Positions 17,936 through 27,116 of a DNA stretch of 64,000 nt are shown one piece after another (the stretch's first letter is position 1; each line of letters opens with the position of its first letter). This DNA is from an uncultured Pirellulaceae bacterium (lineage in GTDB: Bacteria > Planctomycetota > Planctomycetia > Pirellulales > Pirellulaceae), in the NCBI GenBank assembly GCA_938036435.1, contig CALHPU010000020.1, forward strand, positions 18,145-82,144, read 5' to 3'. The notes beneath the pieces were generated by a model. The model ran no database searches. It was not told the origin of the DNA and worked only from the letters and a program-made list of their open reading frames with translations. The position numbers were made by a program, and so were the translations under genes.

Positions 17936-18784
17936 CTATTCGGTTGGCCTGAACACCATCAAATCCGCTGCCAGTGTGACGGTCGTGCTATCCACGCTAG
18001 CCAACAGTAGTTGTTGAGATTTGCGGACGGCACGGTAGGTCATCGCCAGAGCATCACTGATTTCATCAACATCTAGCTCAACTTGATGTACCCATAATCG
18101 ATGCGCGACAAGTTCAAGACCATCGGCCTTCATCGCTTCGACCACTTGTTGCCATCGACTGCGGCGATATCCTTGGTTTTGGACGCGCTCACGCAACTCA
18201 ATCAAATCTTCTTCACCGGGCACTGCTACGACACAAACACCATTGCTGGTCAGCACACGCGCGATCTCACGGGTAGGGCGTCGCCCAAACAGCGAAACGA
18301 CTCGCCCAATACTGTCGTCAGCTACTGGCAACACGCGATCTGCATTGGCAAGCACCCACGTTGCCTCGGGCCAGCGACGGGCTGCCAACTTAATTGCACG
18401 GCGCGAGAGATCAATGCCGCAGTAATCACTTGGCGCGTCGCCGAACAGAGCAGGGCCAAATGTTCCTTCTCCGCAGCCTAAATCAAGCGTCCGAAGATTC
18501 ACGCAGCTCTCCTTTGCGCGGTCGGGCCGCGCGTCGATTTCCAACCACGGCCGTATCGCATCAATCAAACCTTTTGCGTGACCGCGCTCTAGCCATCGAT
18601 GACGCGCCATGACGGCCTCGTCACTGTCACCCGGATCAAGCGATTTTTTATCCTGCGGCTGAGTCAGATTCCAATAGCCGCCTTTGGATCGATCAAAGTG
18701 ATGGCCGGTTGCACAAAACAATCCAGCGTCACGACGCTCCAGCAATTGGTCACAGTTTCGGACGGTACAACGTAAACTAAACAT
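17936..18784 (-). CDS. rlmA: RlmA-type 23S rRNA (guanine-N1) methyltransferase
   Basis: 282 residues. The N-terminal zinc-binding region reads CTVRNC ... LFCATGHHFDRSKGGYWNL, matching the RlmA family (two Cys pairs/His and 'HHFD..K.GY.NL'). The middle has a class I SAM-binding domain: LDLGCGEGTFG, then YCGIDLSRRAIKLAA, and VSLFGRRPTREIARVL. RlmA enzymes methylate a guanine in helix 35 of 23S rRNA. It could belong to a related 'putative RNA methyltransferase' group, since exact target (G745 or G748) cannot be told from sequence. Single gene, divergent from the PQQ propeller gene. Confidence 0.82.
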   Translation of the reverse strand: MFSLRCTVRNCDQLLERRDAGLFCATGHHFDRSKGGYWNLTQPQDKKSLDPGDSDEAVMARHRWLERGHAKGLIDAIRPWLEIDARPDRAKESCVNLRTLDLGCGEGTFGPALFGDAPSDYCGIDLSRRAIKLAARRWPEATWVLANADRVLPVADDSIGRVVSLFGRRPTREIARVLTSNGVCVVAVPGEEDLIELRERVQNQGYRRSRWQQVVEAMKADGLELVAHRLWVHQVELDVDEISDALAMTYRAVRKSQQLLLASVDSTTVTLAADLMVFRPTE

Positions 18785-18931
18785 ATCCGCATGCTACTCT
18801 AATTGCAGACAATTGCGAACAACCTCACCGTTTTTTGATCTCCGCAGAAACAAGCGATGGACAACAAGCGAAATGAGTTTTTGGTATACTGACGGGCTCT
18901 GCCCCCAACACTCACATACACGGAGCCTACG

Positions 18932-20233
18932 ATGAAACAGTTGCACATGATCCCAACCTCAACCACGGTGCTGACATGGATCGTGCTGTTTTACTTTTTT
19001 CAGTCCGCCACTTTGACATCGCTGCACGCGGATAACAATTGGCCGACGTTCCGCGGGAGCGACCGAACGGCTGTGGCCCCAGACACGGACTTACTGAAGC
19101 AGTGGCCTGACGTCGGCCCGGAGCTGGTTTGGCAAACGGCGGGCGCAGGACGCGGCTATGCTGGCATCGCAATTTCCGGAGGGAAATTTTTCACTTTGGG
19201 TGATGCGCCTTCCACGCAAAATGACGCTGACGAATACCTATCTTGCTTTAACCTTACCGATGGCAAACATCTCTGGAGCGCAAAAACGGGTGTAGCTTGG
19301 AACGAGGGCAAACCCACTTGGCAAAGTTCACGATCAACGCCAACGGTCGACAGTGACCGCGTGTATGTGATCACTCCTTCGGGAAAACTATTTTGCTTTA
19401 ACACCAACGGAGAAGCGCAGTGGCAGATCGACCTGAAATCCGAGTTCGACGGCAAGAAAGCCGAGCAGTGGGGCTACAGTGAATCGGTCTTGATCGATGG
19501 CGATTTATTAATCTGCACTCCCGGTGGCCCGCAAAACACGATGGTGGCCTTAAATAAGCTGACCGGAAAGAAGGTATGGTCTACGTCGCGCGATGGTGAC
19601 CGCGGTGCTGGACATTCCTCGATCGTTATTTCAGAAGTCGGCGGCGTAAGAGTCTATGTACAAATGACCGGCAGCGGAGCCATGGGAGTGCGTGCCAAGG
19701 ATGGAGAACTGCTATGGACATTTGACATCGACAAAACGACCGCCGTTATTCCGACACCAATCATTCGCGACGATCTAGTCTTTATTTCTGTTGGCTACAA
19801 ACGAGGCGGAGCCTTGCTTCGGCAAGTCGCGCGAGGCGAAAAGGTTTCCGCCGAAACCGTATACGAACTGAACACGAAACTTTCCAACAAACATGGCGGA
19901 GTGGTGCTTATCGGCGATCATATTTACGGAGATTCCGACGACAAAGGAACTCCTTTTTGTGCCGACCTAATGACCGGCGAAATAAAATGGAAGTCGCGCG
20001 GGTCAGGCAAGAAATCCGCGAGTATCGCTGCCGCAGATGGGCATCTCTACATTCGCTACAGCGATGGGACCATGACGTTGGTCGAGGCCAATCCCGAATC
20101 CTTCGTGGAGAAGGGCAGCTTCAAAGTCCCCGGAAGCGGAGATCGCCCGAGTTGGGCACATCCGATAATTTTGGACGGGAAACTGTACCTTCGGGAGGGC
20201 GACAAGATTCTCTGCTACAACATAAAATCGTAG
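18932..20233 (+). CDS. Secreted PQQ-like beta-propeller protein
   Basis: 433 residues; ATG at 18932 has GGAG eight bases upstream. A hydrophobic signal segment (TWIVLFYFFQSATLTSL) ends near HAD. The remainder is a PQQ-like propeller, with repeats such as DNNWPTFRG, YLSCFNLTDGKHLWSAKTG, LFCFNTNGEAQWQIDL, ALNKLTGKKVWS and GELLWTFDID. The start NWPTFRG is typical of planctomycete BamB-like/PQQ-repeat exoproteins. There is no visible dehydrogenase active site, so a binding or scaffold role is as likely as enzymatic. A second protein of the same type lies at 48808-50160. Confidence 0.85.
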   Translation: MKQLHMIPTSTTVLTWIVLFYFFQSATLTSLHADNNWPTFRGSDRTAVAPDTDLLKQWPDVGPELVWQTAGAGRGYAGIAISGGKFFTLGDAPSTQNDADEYLSCFNLTDGKHLWSAKTGVAWNEGKPTWQSSRSTPTVDSDRVYVITPSGKLFCFNTNGEAQWQIDLKSEFDGKKAEQWGYSESVLIDGDLLICTPGGPQNTMVALNKLTGKKVWSTSRDGDRGAGHSSIVISEVGGVRVYVQMTGSGAMGVRAKDGELLWTFDIDKTTAVIPTPIIRDDLVFISVGYKRGGALLRQVARGEKVSAETVYELNTKLSNKHGGVVLIGDHIYGDSDDKGTPFCADLMTGEIKWKSRGSGKKSASIAAADGHLYIRYSDGTMTLVEANPESFVEKGSFKVPGSGDRPSWAHPIILDGKLYLREGDKILCYNIKS

Positions 20234-20276
20234 TGGCCTACACTAAAGAACGTTTCGAAACTCGATTCATCGTTAG

Positions 20277-20343
20277 CAGTGGGATTCGCCAGAATTCCTT
20301 TTGCCCTTTGCCCTTTGCCATTTGCCATTTGCCATTTGTCCTT
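20277..20343 (+). repeat. Half copy of family A followed by a 7-bp tandem repeat
   Basis: 20277-20298 is the left arm of the family A palindrome (GGGATTCGCCAGAATTCC) with no right arm. It runs directly into about six units of a 7-mer, TTTGCCC then TTTGCCA, from 20299 to 20343. It lies between the convergent propeller and SulP genes. Confidence 0.65.
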
Positions 20344-20494
20344 GAGACAAATCGGCTGCTGGCGAAGCCCACCACTTGTTTTCAAATGCCTTCTAATTGA
20401 GTTGGATACGAAACGAGCCAGGATCACAGAACCCGGCTCGCGTAAATCTCTCACTTCGGCGAACTCATTGAGTGAGCTGCACCGATAAATCCCT

Positions 20495-22510
20495 CTACGT
20501 GTTAAGCATTTCCTGCACCCGTGCGGGGTCTTTTCTTTTCTCGTCGCTTGCTGGCGGTTCGATCCACTCGATCTCTATATTGTCGAATTCGGCCTGGCGC
20601 TTGAAATCGGCAAAGATATCTTTCACGTCTTGGTCCATGTGAACGGTGTTTGAAAGATCGACGATTACCTTGCTGCCAGGTTCGATCTCTTGGATGACAG
20701 TCTGAATATTTCCTTTGTTGATAAAGAAAACACGTTCGGCAAGTGTCAGGTTGTAGACTTTTCGCCCATCGACTTCATGAACGTTCGTCCAAAGCGACTT
20801 GAAGTAGCTGCTTTGCAAGATGAAGAACAGCGATGCGATAAGGCCAATTCCGATTCCGATCAACAGATCCGTACGCAAGATCGCCACGATGGTAATGATG
20901 AAAGGTAAAAACTGGGTCCAACCATTGGCGAACATCTCTTTGAACTTTGAGGGATGAGCCAGCTTGTAACCCACGACGAACAGAATCGCCGCCAGACTAG
21001 CCAGCGGGATCAGCTCAAGTATCCCCGGAATCGCAACCACACAGGCAATCAAGAAAATGCCGTGGACGAAGGACGCGAGCCGTGACTGAGCTCCTGACTG
21101 AATGTTGGTCGAACTGCGAACGATCACTTGCGTCACTGGTAACCCCCCAATCATACCGGAGATGAAGTTTCCGATACCTTGAGCTCGCAGTTCTTGATTC
21201 AGATCCGTTTGGCGGCGTTGTGGGTCAAGTTTGTCGGTTGCTTCTGCGCAAAGCAGCGACTCGAGACTGGCGACGATCGCAATGGTCATCGCGCAGACCA
21301 AAATCATTGTCGCCGCACGAAATGGGGAAACAGAAACATCTTCTGGACTGTCTGATTTGATCGCCTCTCGAATTCCGCCAAGAGCACTTAGCATACCGCC
21401 AGCAATCTTTTTGTCGGAGACTTTCCCGATAGCTTCCTCAAGTGTTTTCAGCTGCGAATCAGTTGCATCAACCGCGGATCCCGATGACCCCAACGACACT
21501 CGTAAACTGGCAATGACTGGGCTCAGATCTTTTGCAATCGATTCGTCGGTAAGTTTCTCCAGTTTCTTTCCAAACTCGTCTAATTTTTCAGAAGCACCTT
21601 CGATCGCAGTCGCGGCGTTGGTGTTGGCACCGCCGCCGTGCGAACCATGACCGATCTGCATTTTTGTCGAGGTAATCGCAGAGGGTTTGAAGTGTGGAAA
21701 AATGAACTCGAAAGCTTCGGACCCAGCTTCTTCCTCGTCAGCAGCAGGAGGATGAGCGTCGTGAACTCCGACGATCTTCTTCGCCGTTGCCGGATTAAGT
21801 TGAACCAGATGGTCCTTGTCAATTTTCATCGGGGTTGAGCTGAAGGCGAGATTAAGCACAATGCCCGCGACCACTGCAACCAACGGCCCCTGAATGATCT
21901 TGCTCCAGCCGAACTTCGTAATCGCTTTGGTTTGCCAAACGATCAAAATGGCGAGGCAAACTAGTGTAACGATTACCGGGCCAATCGAAGGATTTAAAAA
22001 AGCGTAGTAGATTTCCGAAAACGTATTGTGGCCGTCAGCTTGCGAAAACGCCATGTCACCTTCGTAGTCTTTGTCGTAGCCCACTGCATGCGGGATCTGT
22101 TTGAGAATAATAATCAGTCCAATCGCAGCAAGCATTCCTTTAATGACAGACGTCGGGAAGTAGTAACCGATCGTTCCGGCTTTAAGGATACCAAGCACGA
22201 ACTGAATCACTCCAGCTAGAACAACGGCCAAAAGAAAGTTCTGAAAGCCCAATTGTAGAATCGCTGGCGCAACAATCGCCACCAGACCGGCAGCCGGTCC
22301 ACTGACACCCAGTGAAGAGTTACTAAATAGCGTCACGATAAGTCCGCCGACGATTCCGGCGATAATGCCAGACATCGCTGAACCGCCTGAGGCCAGGGCG
22401 ATACCGAGACAAAGCGGAATTGCAACCAGAAAGACAACCAAGCCTGAAGGCACATCAGTCTTCCAGTGCTTTAGCTCGCTCAGCATGGTTAAGGGGCCAG
22501 TGCGTTGCAT
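20495..22510 (-). CDS. SulP-family anion transporter with STAS domain and large insertion
   Basis: 671 residues; ATG at 22510 has AGGTG upstream. The core is a SulP/SLC26 transporter with about 12-14 membrane segments: SGLVVFLVAIPLCLGIALASGG, GVSGPAAGL, and LESLLCAEATDKLDPQRRQ followed by LRAQGIGN (family motif). The C-terminus (~585-650) is a STAS domain (VIVDLSNTVHMDQDVKD). Such proteins carry sulfate or bicarbonate; this one resembles the bicarbonate-type group without upstream carbonic anhydrase. Residues ~278-395 are unusual: a soluble insert with HGSHGGG and a charged helical stretch (LDEFGKKLEKLTDESIAKDL), placed between two membrane halves. Substrate is not determined. Confidence 0.85.
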   Translation of the reverse strand: MQRTGPLTMLSELKHWKTDVPSGLVVFLVAIPLCLGIALASGGSAMSGIIAGIVGGLIVTLFSNSSLGVSGPAAGLVAIVAPAILQLGFQNFLLAVVLAGVIQFVLGILKAGTIGYYFPTSVIKGMLAAIGLIIILKQIPHAVGYDKDYEGDMAFSQADGHNTFSEIYYAFLNPSIGPVIVTLVCLAILIVWQTKAITKFGWSKIIQGPLVAVVAGIVLNLAFSSTPMKIDKDHLVQLNPATAKKIVGVHDAHPPAADEEEAGSEAFEFIFPHFKPSAITSTKMQIGHGSHGGGANTNAATAIEGASEKLDEFGKKLEKLTDESIAKDLSPVIASLRVSLGSSGSAVDATDSQLKTLEEAIGKVSDKKIAGGMLSALGGIREAIKSDSPEDVSVSPFRAATMILVCAMTIAIVASLESLLCAEATDKLDPQRRQTDLNQELRAQGIGNFISGMIGGLPVTQVIVRSSTNIQSGAQSRLASFVHGIFLIACVVAIPGILELIPLASLAAILFVVGYKLAHPSKFKEMFANGWTQFLPFIITIVAILRTDLLIGIGIGLIASLFFILQSSYFKSLWTNVHEVDGRKVYNLTLAERVFFINKGNIQTVIQEIEPGSKVIVDLSNTVHMDQDVKDIFADFKRQAEFDNIEIEWIEPPASDEKRKDPARVQEMLNT

Positions 22511-23325
22511 CTTGTTTCACCTTTGAGAAATTGATTTACCAGTAAGCTGAAGTGCGAACGCCTCGGGAATGTCAAATGCCCTTTGCAAAACTGTTACCAG
22601 TGTTGCGTTGAACAGATTAAAACATTCGAAAACTTCCGTCCTCGGATCGCCACCGGTCCAATAATAAAAACCACTTGTATTGGAAACCAATCGAAAGCCA
22701 ACGCCAATAGAGATGAGCATCTTCTAAAGAAGATCTGGTCAAAATTGCGGCGATTCTCCAAGTCAAGAGAATGATAGCCACGCCAGATCAGCTGGTTTAA
22801 TTTAAAACAACGGCAGCGGCAACGCGCGCAATAGCCTTCGGTCGCAGCTAGATACGTAGACAGCTAAAAAAACGTGATGGACTGCACGACGAAACTCTCG
22901 CCGAAGATATTGCGGGGCCAACGGGATGCACTCCTCCAGATCAATCTCGAGGACTTCAGTTTGGGTTTAAGCCACCAATCTATGCTTGAGTGAAAACGTG
23001 TCTAACGTAAAACGAGCCGCAATCAAAATCGTGTTGTCATTTCGACAAGGTCGTATCAAGAACGCGACACACGGTCACGGAATGTCGCAGACGACGGTTG
23101 AGAAGGCAAAGTATTCAGTCCTGAGGCCAATTCAAGAAAAAAAATCTTTAGAGGCCAGTTCAAACGAGTAATCTGCAACTGCATCTCTAATTGAGCACTA
23201 TAGCTGACTCGATTTCTCTAACACGCGAAACAGTTTGGCATGGTCGGTGCAAACCAAGTTCTCCACCACCACACAGTCGTGACGGCGACCACAACGTTTA
23301 AACTTTTTTGAGGAAACTGAGAACT
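22511..23325. other. 815-bp intergenic region with no recognised gene
   Basis: It lies between the divergent SulP and PDZ genes and presumably holds both promoters. No tRNA, known riboswitch or strong hairpin was recognised. Short frames at 22517-22720 (minus) and 22986-23171 (plus) lack family features and supporting start signals and are not called. The length is well above the usual gap here. Confidence 0.5.
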
Positions 23326-23919
23326 ATGAACACATTCATCAAGCGCACACTACTTTCGTTGGCGACTCTAGCAACTGCCTTTTTCGGATGGGCCGTTGAA
23401 ACTCAAGCTCAGCAGCCACAAACAGTTCAACCAGTCCAAACCCCCGATCAAGTGCAGACGACTCAGCAACACTACGCCGACCCCACAATCGCACCACAAC
23501 TTCAGCCGCCGAGCGAATACTACTTCGGCTTCAGCATCCAGTTGGTCTCTGATGCCTACGGAGGCAAAACACTTCGAATCGTATCGGTCACTCCGGGCAG
23601 CCCTGCACAACAGGCTGGACTAGAGATTGGTGATGAGATCCGCTCGGTCAACGGATTGGGTTTTCTCCATGCTTGCGACAGCTTTGAAGCAGTCCGCATG
23701 CTGAGCCAGTTCGTTTCGCCGAATTCACTTGGGAAAAGTCCTGCTCCAGCAGTCGCTGCGGGTGTGCAAGCTTACGTTGCTCCGGGGCACCTCCAACCGA
23801 TCGCAAACATGATTGTGCGAAACGTTCGCAATGGGCAAGACGTTCCAGTTACCGTCCGGCCACAACATCGCGCCGTTAAATTACCCGCGCCTGCAGCAGC
23901 GGCAACGGTTACTCATTGA
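23326..23919 (+). CDS. Secreted single-PDZ protein
   Basis: 197 residues from ATG at 23326 (MNTFIKRTLLSLATLAT), with GAGG upstream; an ATG at 23308 adds six charged residues before the signal and is less likely. The signal peptide ends near TQAQ. Residues ~25-60 are Gln/Pro-rich. A PDZ domain covers about 65-165, with the carboxylate-binding region and SVTPGSPAQQAGLEIGDEIR and SVNGLGF. No protease domain is attached, so it is likely a binding protein in the periplasm or on the surface. It is convergent with the barrel protein gene (70-bp gap). Confidence 0.75.
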   Translation: MNTFIKRTLLSLATLATAFFGWAVETQAQQPQTVQPVQTPDQVQTTQQHYADPTIAPQLQPPSEYYFGFSIQLVSDAYGGKTLRIVSVTPGSPAQQAGLEIGDEIRSVNGLGFLHACDSFEAVRMLSQFVSPNSLGKSPAPAVAAGVQAYVAPGHLQPIANMIVRNVRNGQDVPVTVRPQHRAVKLPAPAAAATVTH

Positions 23920-23989
23920 CACAATTTCTGCCGAATCAACGCCCGGGGACGTTCTGTTAGGATGGTTTACAGACAGACATAATTTCGAA

Positions 23990-24904
23990 TCAGTATCGTG
24001 TTGAGATCCGAACCATAAGCGCGTCTTCGAGTGGCACTTCGACCGATTCGTTTTCAATCTCCAAATCGCGTGAGAAAGCGTACCCCGCCTCGACGCTGAA
24101 CTTGCGTCCGAGTACGAAGGGACGATTTGTTGGCGCCGAAGGACGCGACTGCCAACCAACCACAACCCGCACGTCGCTGTAGGTTAAAGTATCGTCACCG
24201 AAAGTCGGTCGCTCGTAGCCCCACGTGTTTCCATTGATGCCCGCGCCGAGATAAGCCCATTGCTGGCGCTTCCCGTCGTCCGAAAGAAGCAAGTTGACTT
24301 TCGGATTTGGCAAAATCATATCCACTCGCATTCCCGGTTGCGGCAGCCATACGGCTCCGAGGGCAGGCACGACTGGAAGGTCACTTCTCCCTAAGGCGAT
24401 CGCGCCAAACGTCCAGCTCAACTGTGGGCTCTTCTCGTAAATCGCGAATACTCCACCGGTAAAACGCCACGAGTCGCTCGACGTATTCTCATTGTCGGTC
24501 GCGTAGTCCATGCCAATCATCGCGCGCGTCATCCAGCGCTCATTAAATCGCTTGATCCACGAAAGCCCCGCCGAGTACTCGTAAAGCTGGTTCGGTAGCT
24601 CCAACGAATCCGGAGATGAAAGATCTGTAAACGCGACGCCGATATTCACAATCGGCGGCGGCGAACCGGTCCCGATCAACAGCGGCACCTTCAGACTTGC
24701 TGATTGAGTTGCAAGTTCGACGTCAGAATCGAATAGCCATTCCGATTCGAAGCTCGCCGGAACGCCACTGGGCCTACCTGATGAAAATTCGGTTGCCGAC
24801 CCCTGAGGCATCGCACACAATCTTCCGCTAGCAAACACGCAAATGCAGAACACCGCTAATACAATAGGCTTCGAAGCTAATAATTGTTGCGGAATAAAAG
24901 CCAT
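23990..24904 (-). CDS. Outer-membrane beta-barrel protein, DUF6268-like
   Basis: 304 residues with a signal peptide (PIVLAVFCICVFASGRLCA). The mature part is rich in alternating aromatic/polar strands typical of an outer-membrane barrel: YSAGLSWIKRFNERWMTRAMIG, SWRFTGGVFAIYEK, LSWTFGAIALGR, WAYLGAGINGNTWGYE and a last strand ending VRISTRY with C-terminal Tyr. It resembles the DUF6268 group of planctomycete barrels by overall pattern; this assignment is from memory and not certain. It may be a pore or surface protein. No neighbour suggests a substrate. Confidence 0.65.
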   Translation of the reverse strand: MAFIPQQLLASKPIVLAVFCICVFASGRLCAMPQGSATEFSSGRPSGVPASFESEWLFDSDVELATQSASLKVPLLIGTGSPPPIVNIGVAFTDLSSPDSLELPNQLYEYSAGLSWIKRFNERWMTRAMIGMDYATDNENTSSDSWRFTGGVFAIYEKSPQLSWTFGAIALGRSDLPVVPALGAVWLPQPGMRVDMILPNPKVNLLLSDDGKRQQWAYLGAGINGNTWGYERPTFGDDTLTYSDVRVVVGWQSRPSAPTNRPFVLGRKFSVEAGYAFSRDLEIENESVEVPLEDALMVRISTRY

Positions 24905-25048
24905 TGGGCACCGAGAGAGTTCGCATCTTCAGGATTAGAGAAATACCGAAAACGTTGAGGCGCCGCAACTCAAAAGTCGCCAATCAGCTAAACTGCACGA
25001 CTGAATCGGCTGACTCGTTGAGACCGTATTTTTAAGGAGACAAATTTT

Positions 25049-25735
25049 ATGACCGCGCTTGTCATTGAGGCACCTGAGGTCGTCACACTAGAGATCGTTG
25101 GAACCAGAGAGCGTTTTCCCGTGAGACGCGTGTACTGTGTCGGTCGAAACTACGCCGCTCACGCGGTAGAAATGGGCCATGCTCCAGATCGAGAGCCGCC
25201 TTTTTTCTTCCAAAAGAATTCAAACAACCTCGACGGATCTGGTGAATTTCCCTACCCGCCACATTCTTTGGATGTGCATCACGAGGTTGAGATGGCGGTC
25301 ATGCTGAGATCTGGCGGAACCGGCATTAAGGTTGACGAGTCTTTACGTCACATTTTTGGCTACGCAATCGGTCTCGACATGACACGACGCGATCTGCAGG
25401 CCGAACAAAAGAGCATGGGGCGTCCTTGGGAGATTAGCAAAGCGTTCGAACGGTCAGCGCCGGTCGGTCCCATACACACCGTCGCCGAAATCGGACATCC
25501 CAACGCAGGACTAATTGAACTGAAAGTTAATGGCAAAGACCGCCAAGCGGGGGACTTGAAACAGATGATCTGGAAGGTCCCTGAAATGATTGCGAATCTT
25601 TCGAACTACTTCGAACTGGCTGCCGGAGATGTCATTCTGACCGGAACCCCTGCCGGAGTTGGGCCGGTCGTCAAAGGCGATGTGATGACGGCAAGTATCG
25701 AGGGCCTTGGCGAAATCTCGGTCAAAGTGATCTAG
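25049..25735 (+). CDS. Fumarylacetoacetate hydrolase-family enzyme
   Basis: 228 residues; AAGGAG nine bases before ATG at 25049. Family signatures: YCVGRNYAAHAVEMG, FFFQKNSNNL, HHEVEMAVML with the His-Glu-x-Glu metal site, IGLDMTRRDLQ with the third metal ligand Asp, and GDVILTGTPAGVGPV. These enzymes are Mg-dependent and act on C-C bonds or decarboxylate (fumarylpyruvate hydrolase, oxaloacetate decarboxylase and others). The exact substrate cannot be assigned. The short length fits the prokaryotic YcgM/FAHD1-like type. It is followed by the DinB-fold protein on the same strand, 105 bp on. Confidence 0.87.
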   Translation: MTALVIEAPEVVTLEIVGTRERFPVRRVYCVGRNYAAHAVEMGHAPDREPPFFFQKNSNNLDGSGEFPYPPHSLDVHHEVEMAVMLRSGGTGIKVDESLRHIFGYAIGLDMTRRDLQAEQKSMGRPWEISKAFERSAPVGPIHTVAEIGHPNAGLIELKVNGKDRQAGDLKQMIWKVPEMIANLSNYFELAAGDVILTGTPAGVGPVVKGDVMTASIEGLGEISVKVI

Positions 25736-25840
25736 CCAATGAACTGACTGACGCATTCGGTCGGCCGAGGTGGTCGTGTCGCTTAAAAAAATTAGATATA
25801 ATCCAATGCTCACAAACCAGCACTTTAAGAGACGAGACCA

Positions 25841-26356
25841 ATGTCGCAAAGCATCGGAAACACAATCGCAGATTCGCTTCAACTCTGCTTGAAGTACGCA
25901 GAAGTACTTTTGACGGATGTCACTCCAGAAATGTTTGGGCGGTTCGCGAAGGCCGATGGAAAGCAAATCGAGTCCAATCATCCGGCCTTCATTTACGGCC
26001 ACCTTAGTCTTTACGCTCACAAGATTATGCAGGACCTTGGAAAATCTGTGGACGCACCGCCGGCTGGATTTGAGGACAACTTTTCCAAGGACTGCATTTG
26101 CAAGGACGACGCTGAAGGTGCGCTACCCGACATGGAAACCATCACAACCCACTTCTTCAAGGTTTGGAACGAAGCACTTGAAGTTCTTCGATCAACCAAT
26201 GACGAAGCATTTCACCAGCCCAACCCCTCCGAAACCATGGCCAAACGATTTCCGACACTCGGTTCGGTGCAAAACTTCTACGCCTCAGGCCACAACATGA
26301 TGCACTTGGGCCAAATGAGCGCTTGGCGAAGAATGTCTGGGCTTGGATCGGCTTAA
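25841..26356 (+). CDS. DinB/YfiT-fold four-helix metal protein
   Basis: 171 residues. It matches the DinB-like four-helix-bundle superfamily: first His in ESNHPAFIYGHLSLY, last pair in GHNMMHLGQMSAWRRM. Members may be thiol transferases or are of unknown function, and despite the name are unrelated to polymerase IV. ATG at 25841 follows AGACGAGACC. Conserved His residues for metal are present. It lies 105 bp after the FAH-family gene and may share its transcript. Confidence 0.75.
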   Translation: MSQSIGNTIADSLQLCLKYAEVLLTDVTPEMFGRFAKADGKQIESNHPAFIYGHLSLYAHKIMQDLGKSVDAPPAGFEDNFSKDCICKDDAEGALPDMETITTHFFKVWNEALEVLRSTNDEAFHQPNPSETMAKRFPTLGSVQNFYASGHNMMHLGQMSAWRRMSGLGSA

Positions 26357-26828
26357 TTGTTTGTCAACACCATGTATGGAAGTTGGTTTGCTACGCGGGT
26401 TCCAAAATTTTCATCATTGTCAAATGTCTACGTCGCGAGATACTCAGCCAGTACCTTATATCGCAGAGATGTTGGCCGGGCGTCGACGCAGTTCAGCTGC
26501 TTTAGTCATCAGCATTTCAGAACGCGGGCAATGCCACGCAAGAGAATAATCATTCTTAAATAACTATCGCTGATGGCGACATAAACGAGTCCGGGAGTGA
26601 CAAAGAAGCGCACTTTGCCGTTGATGGTGACTCCAGATTGTCCGGTCGCCTTGTGAATTCGGTGTGCAGACGCAAACAAAGATCCGTCCACGTTTCATGA
26701 TCGCAGCTGCTCACTCGTCGAGCAAACTGGACAACACTCTCTAAAATACTCGGTCGGATTTGCCCTGCGTTTGAGCGGCCAAATGGTTAGAGATGCAACC
26801 AATTTTTTTGCGAGCAAATCAAAGAAAG
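26357..26828. other. Intergenic region, no gene recognised
   Basis: 472 bp between the DinB-fold gene and tRNA-Pro. Several short overlapping frames exist, but none has family features, a signal or a good start. The minus-strand frame at 26509-26691 has some protein-like patches (VTINGKVRFFV) and may be a gene remnant. Confidence 0.4.
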
Positions 26829-26902
26829 TCGGGACGATAGGATTTGAACCTACGACCTCTCGGCCCCCAGCCGAGCGCTCTACCAAACTGAGCCACGTCC
26901 CG
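26829..26902 (-). tRNA. tRNA-Pro (anticodon GGG)
   Basis: Read on the minus strand: acceptor CGGGACG/CGTCCCG, D arm GCTC...GAGC, anticodon stem CTCGG/CCGAG with loop CTGGGGG (anticodon GGG, reading CCC/CCU), T arm GTAGG-TTCAAAT-CCTAT, discriminator A. The arms pair fully apart from one G-T at the T-stem end. The 3' CCA is not encoded. 74 nt. Confidence 0.95.
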
Positions 26903-27116
26903 CTCGCGTAGAGTTCAAAAGTCTATCGAAGCCGAGGGCCGATGGCAAGCTCGCCGCACTAAGGCGAAGCCAGTTTTCTCAAATTGGCTGTTCAAAAGTC
27001 GTGCCACCCCGTAGGCTCCGACCACGCATCTAACGGCAGCACTAGATTCTCATTGAGAAACCAAGCAATTCCACGACACAATTTGACGCGTCTAGAAAAA
27101 TCAAGGGCTTTGGGCC

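Noticed and set aside
22986..23171. 61-codon plus-strand frame
   Set aside because: Short, no family feature, no clear start signal; not strong enough to call.
26509..26691. 60-codon minus-strand frame
   Set aside because: Some protein-like segments but no family or start support; may be a remnant.
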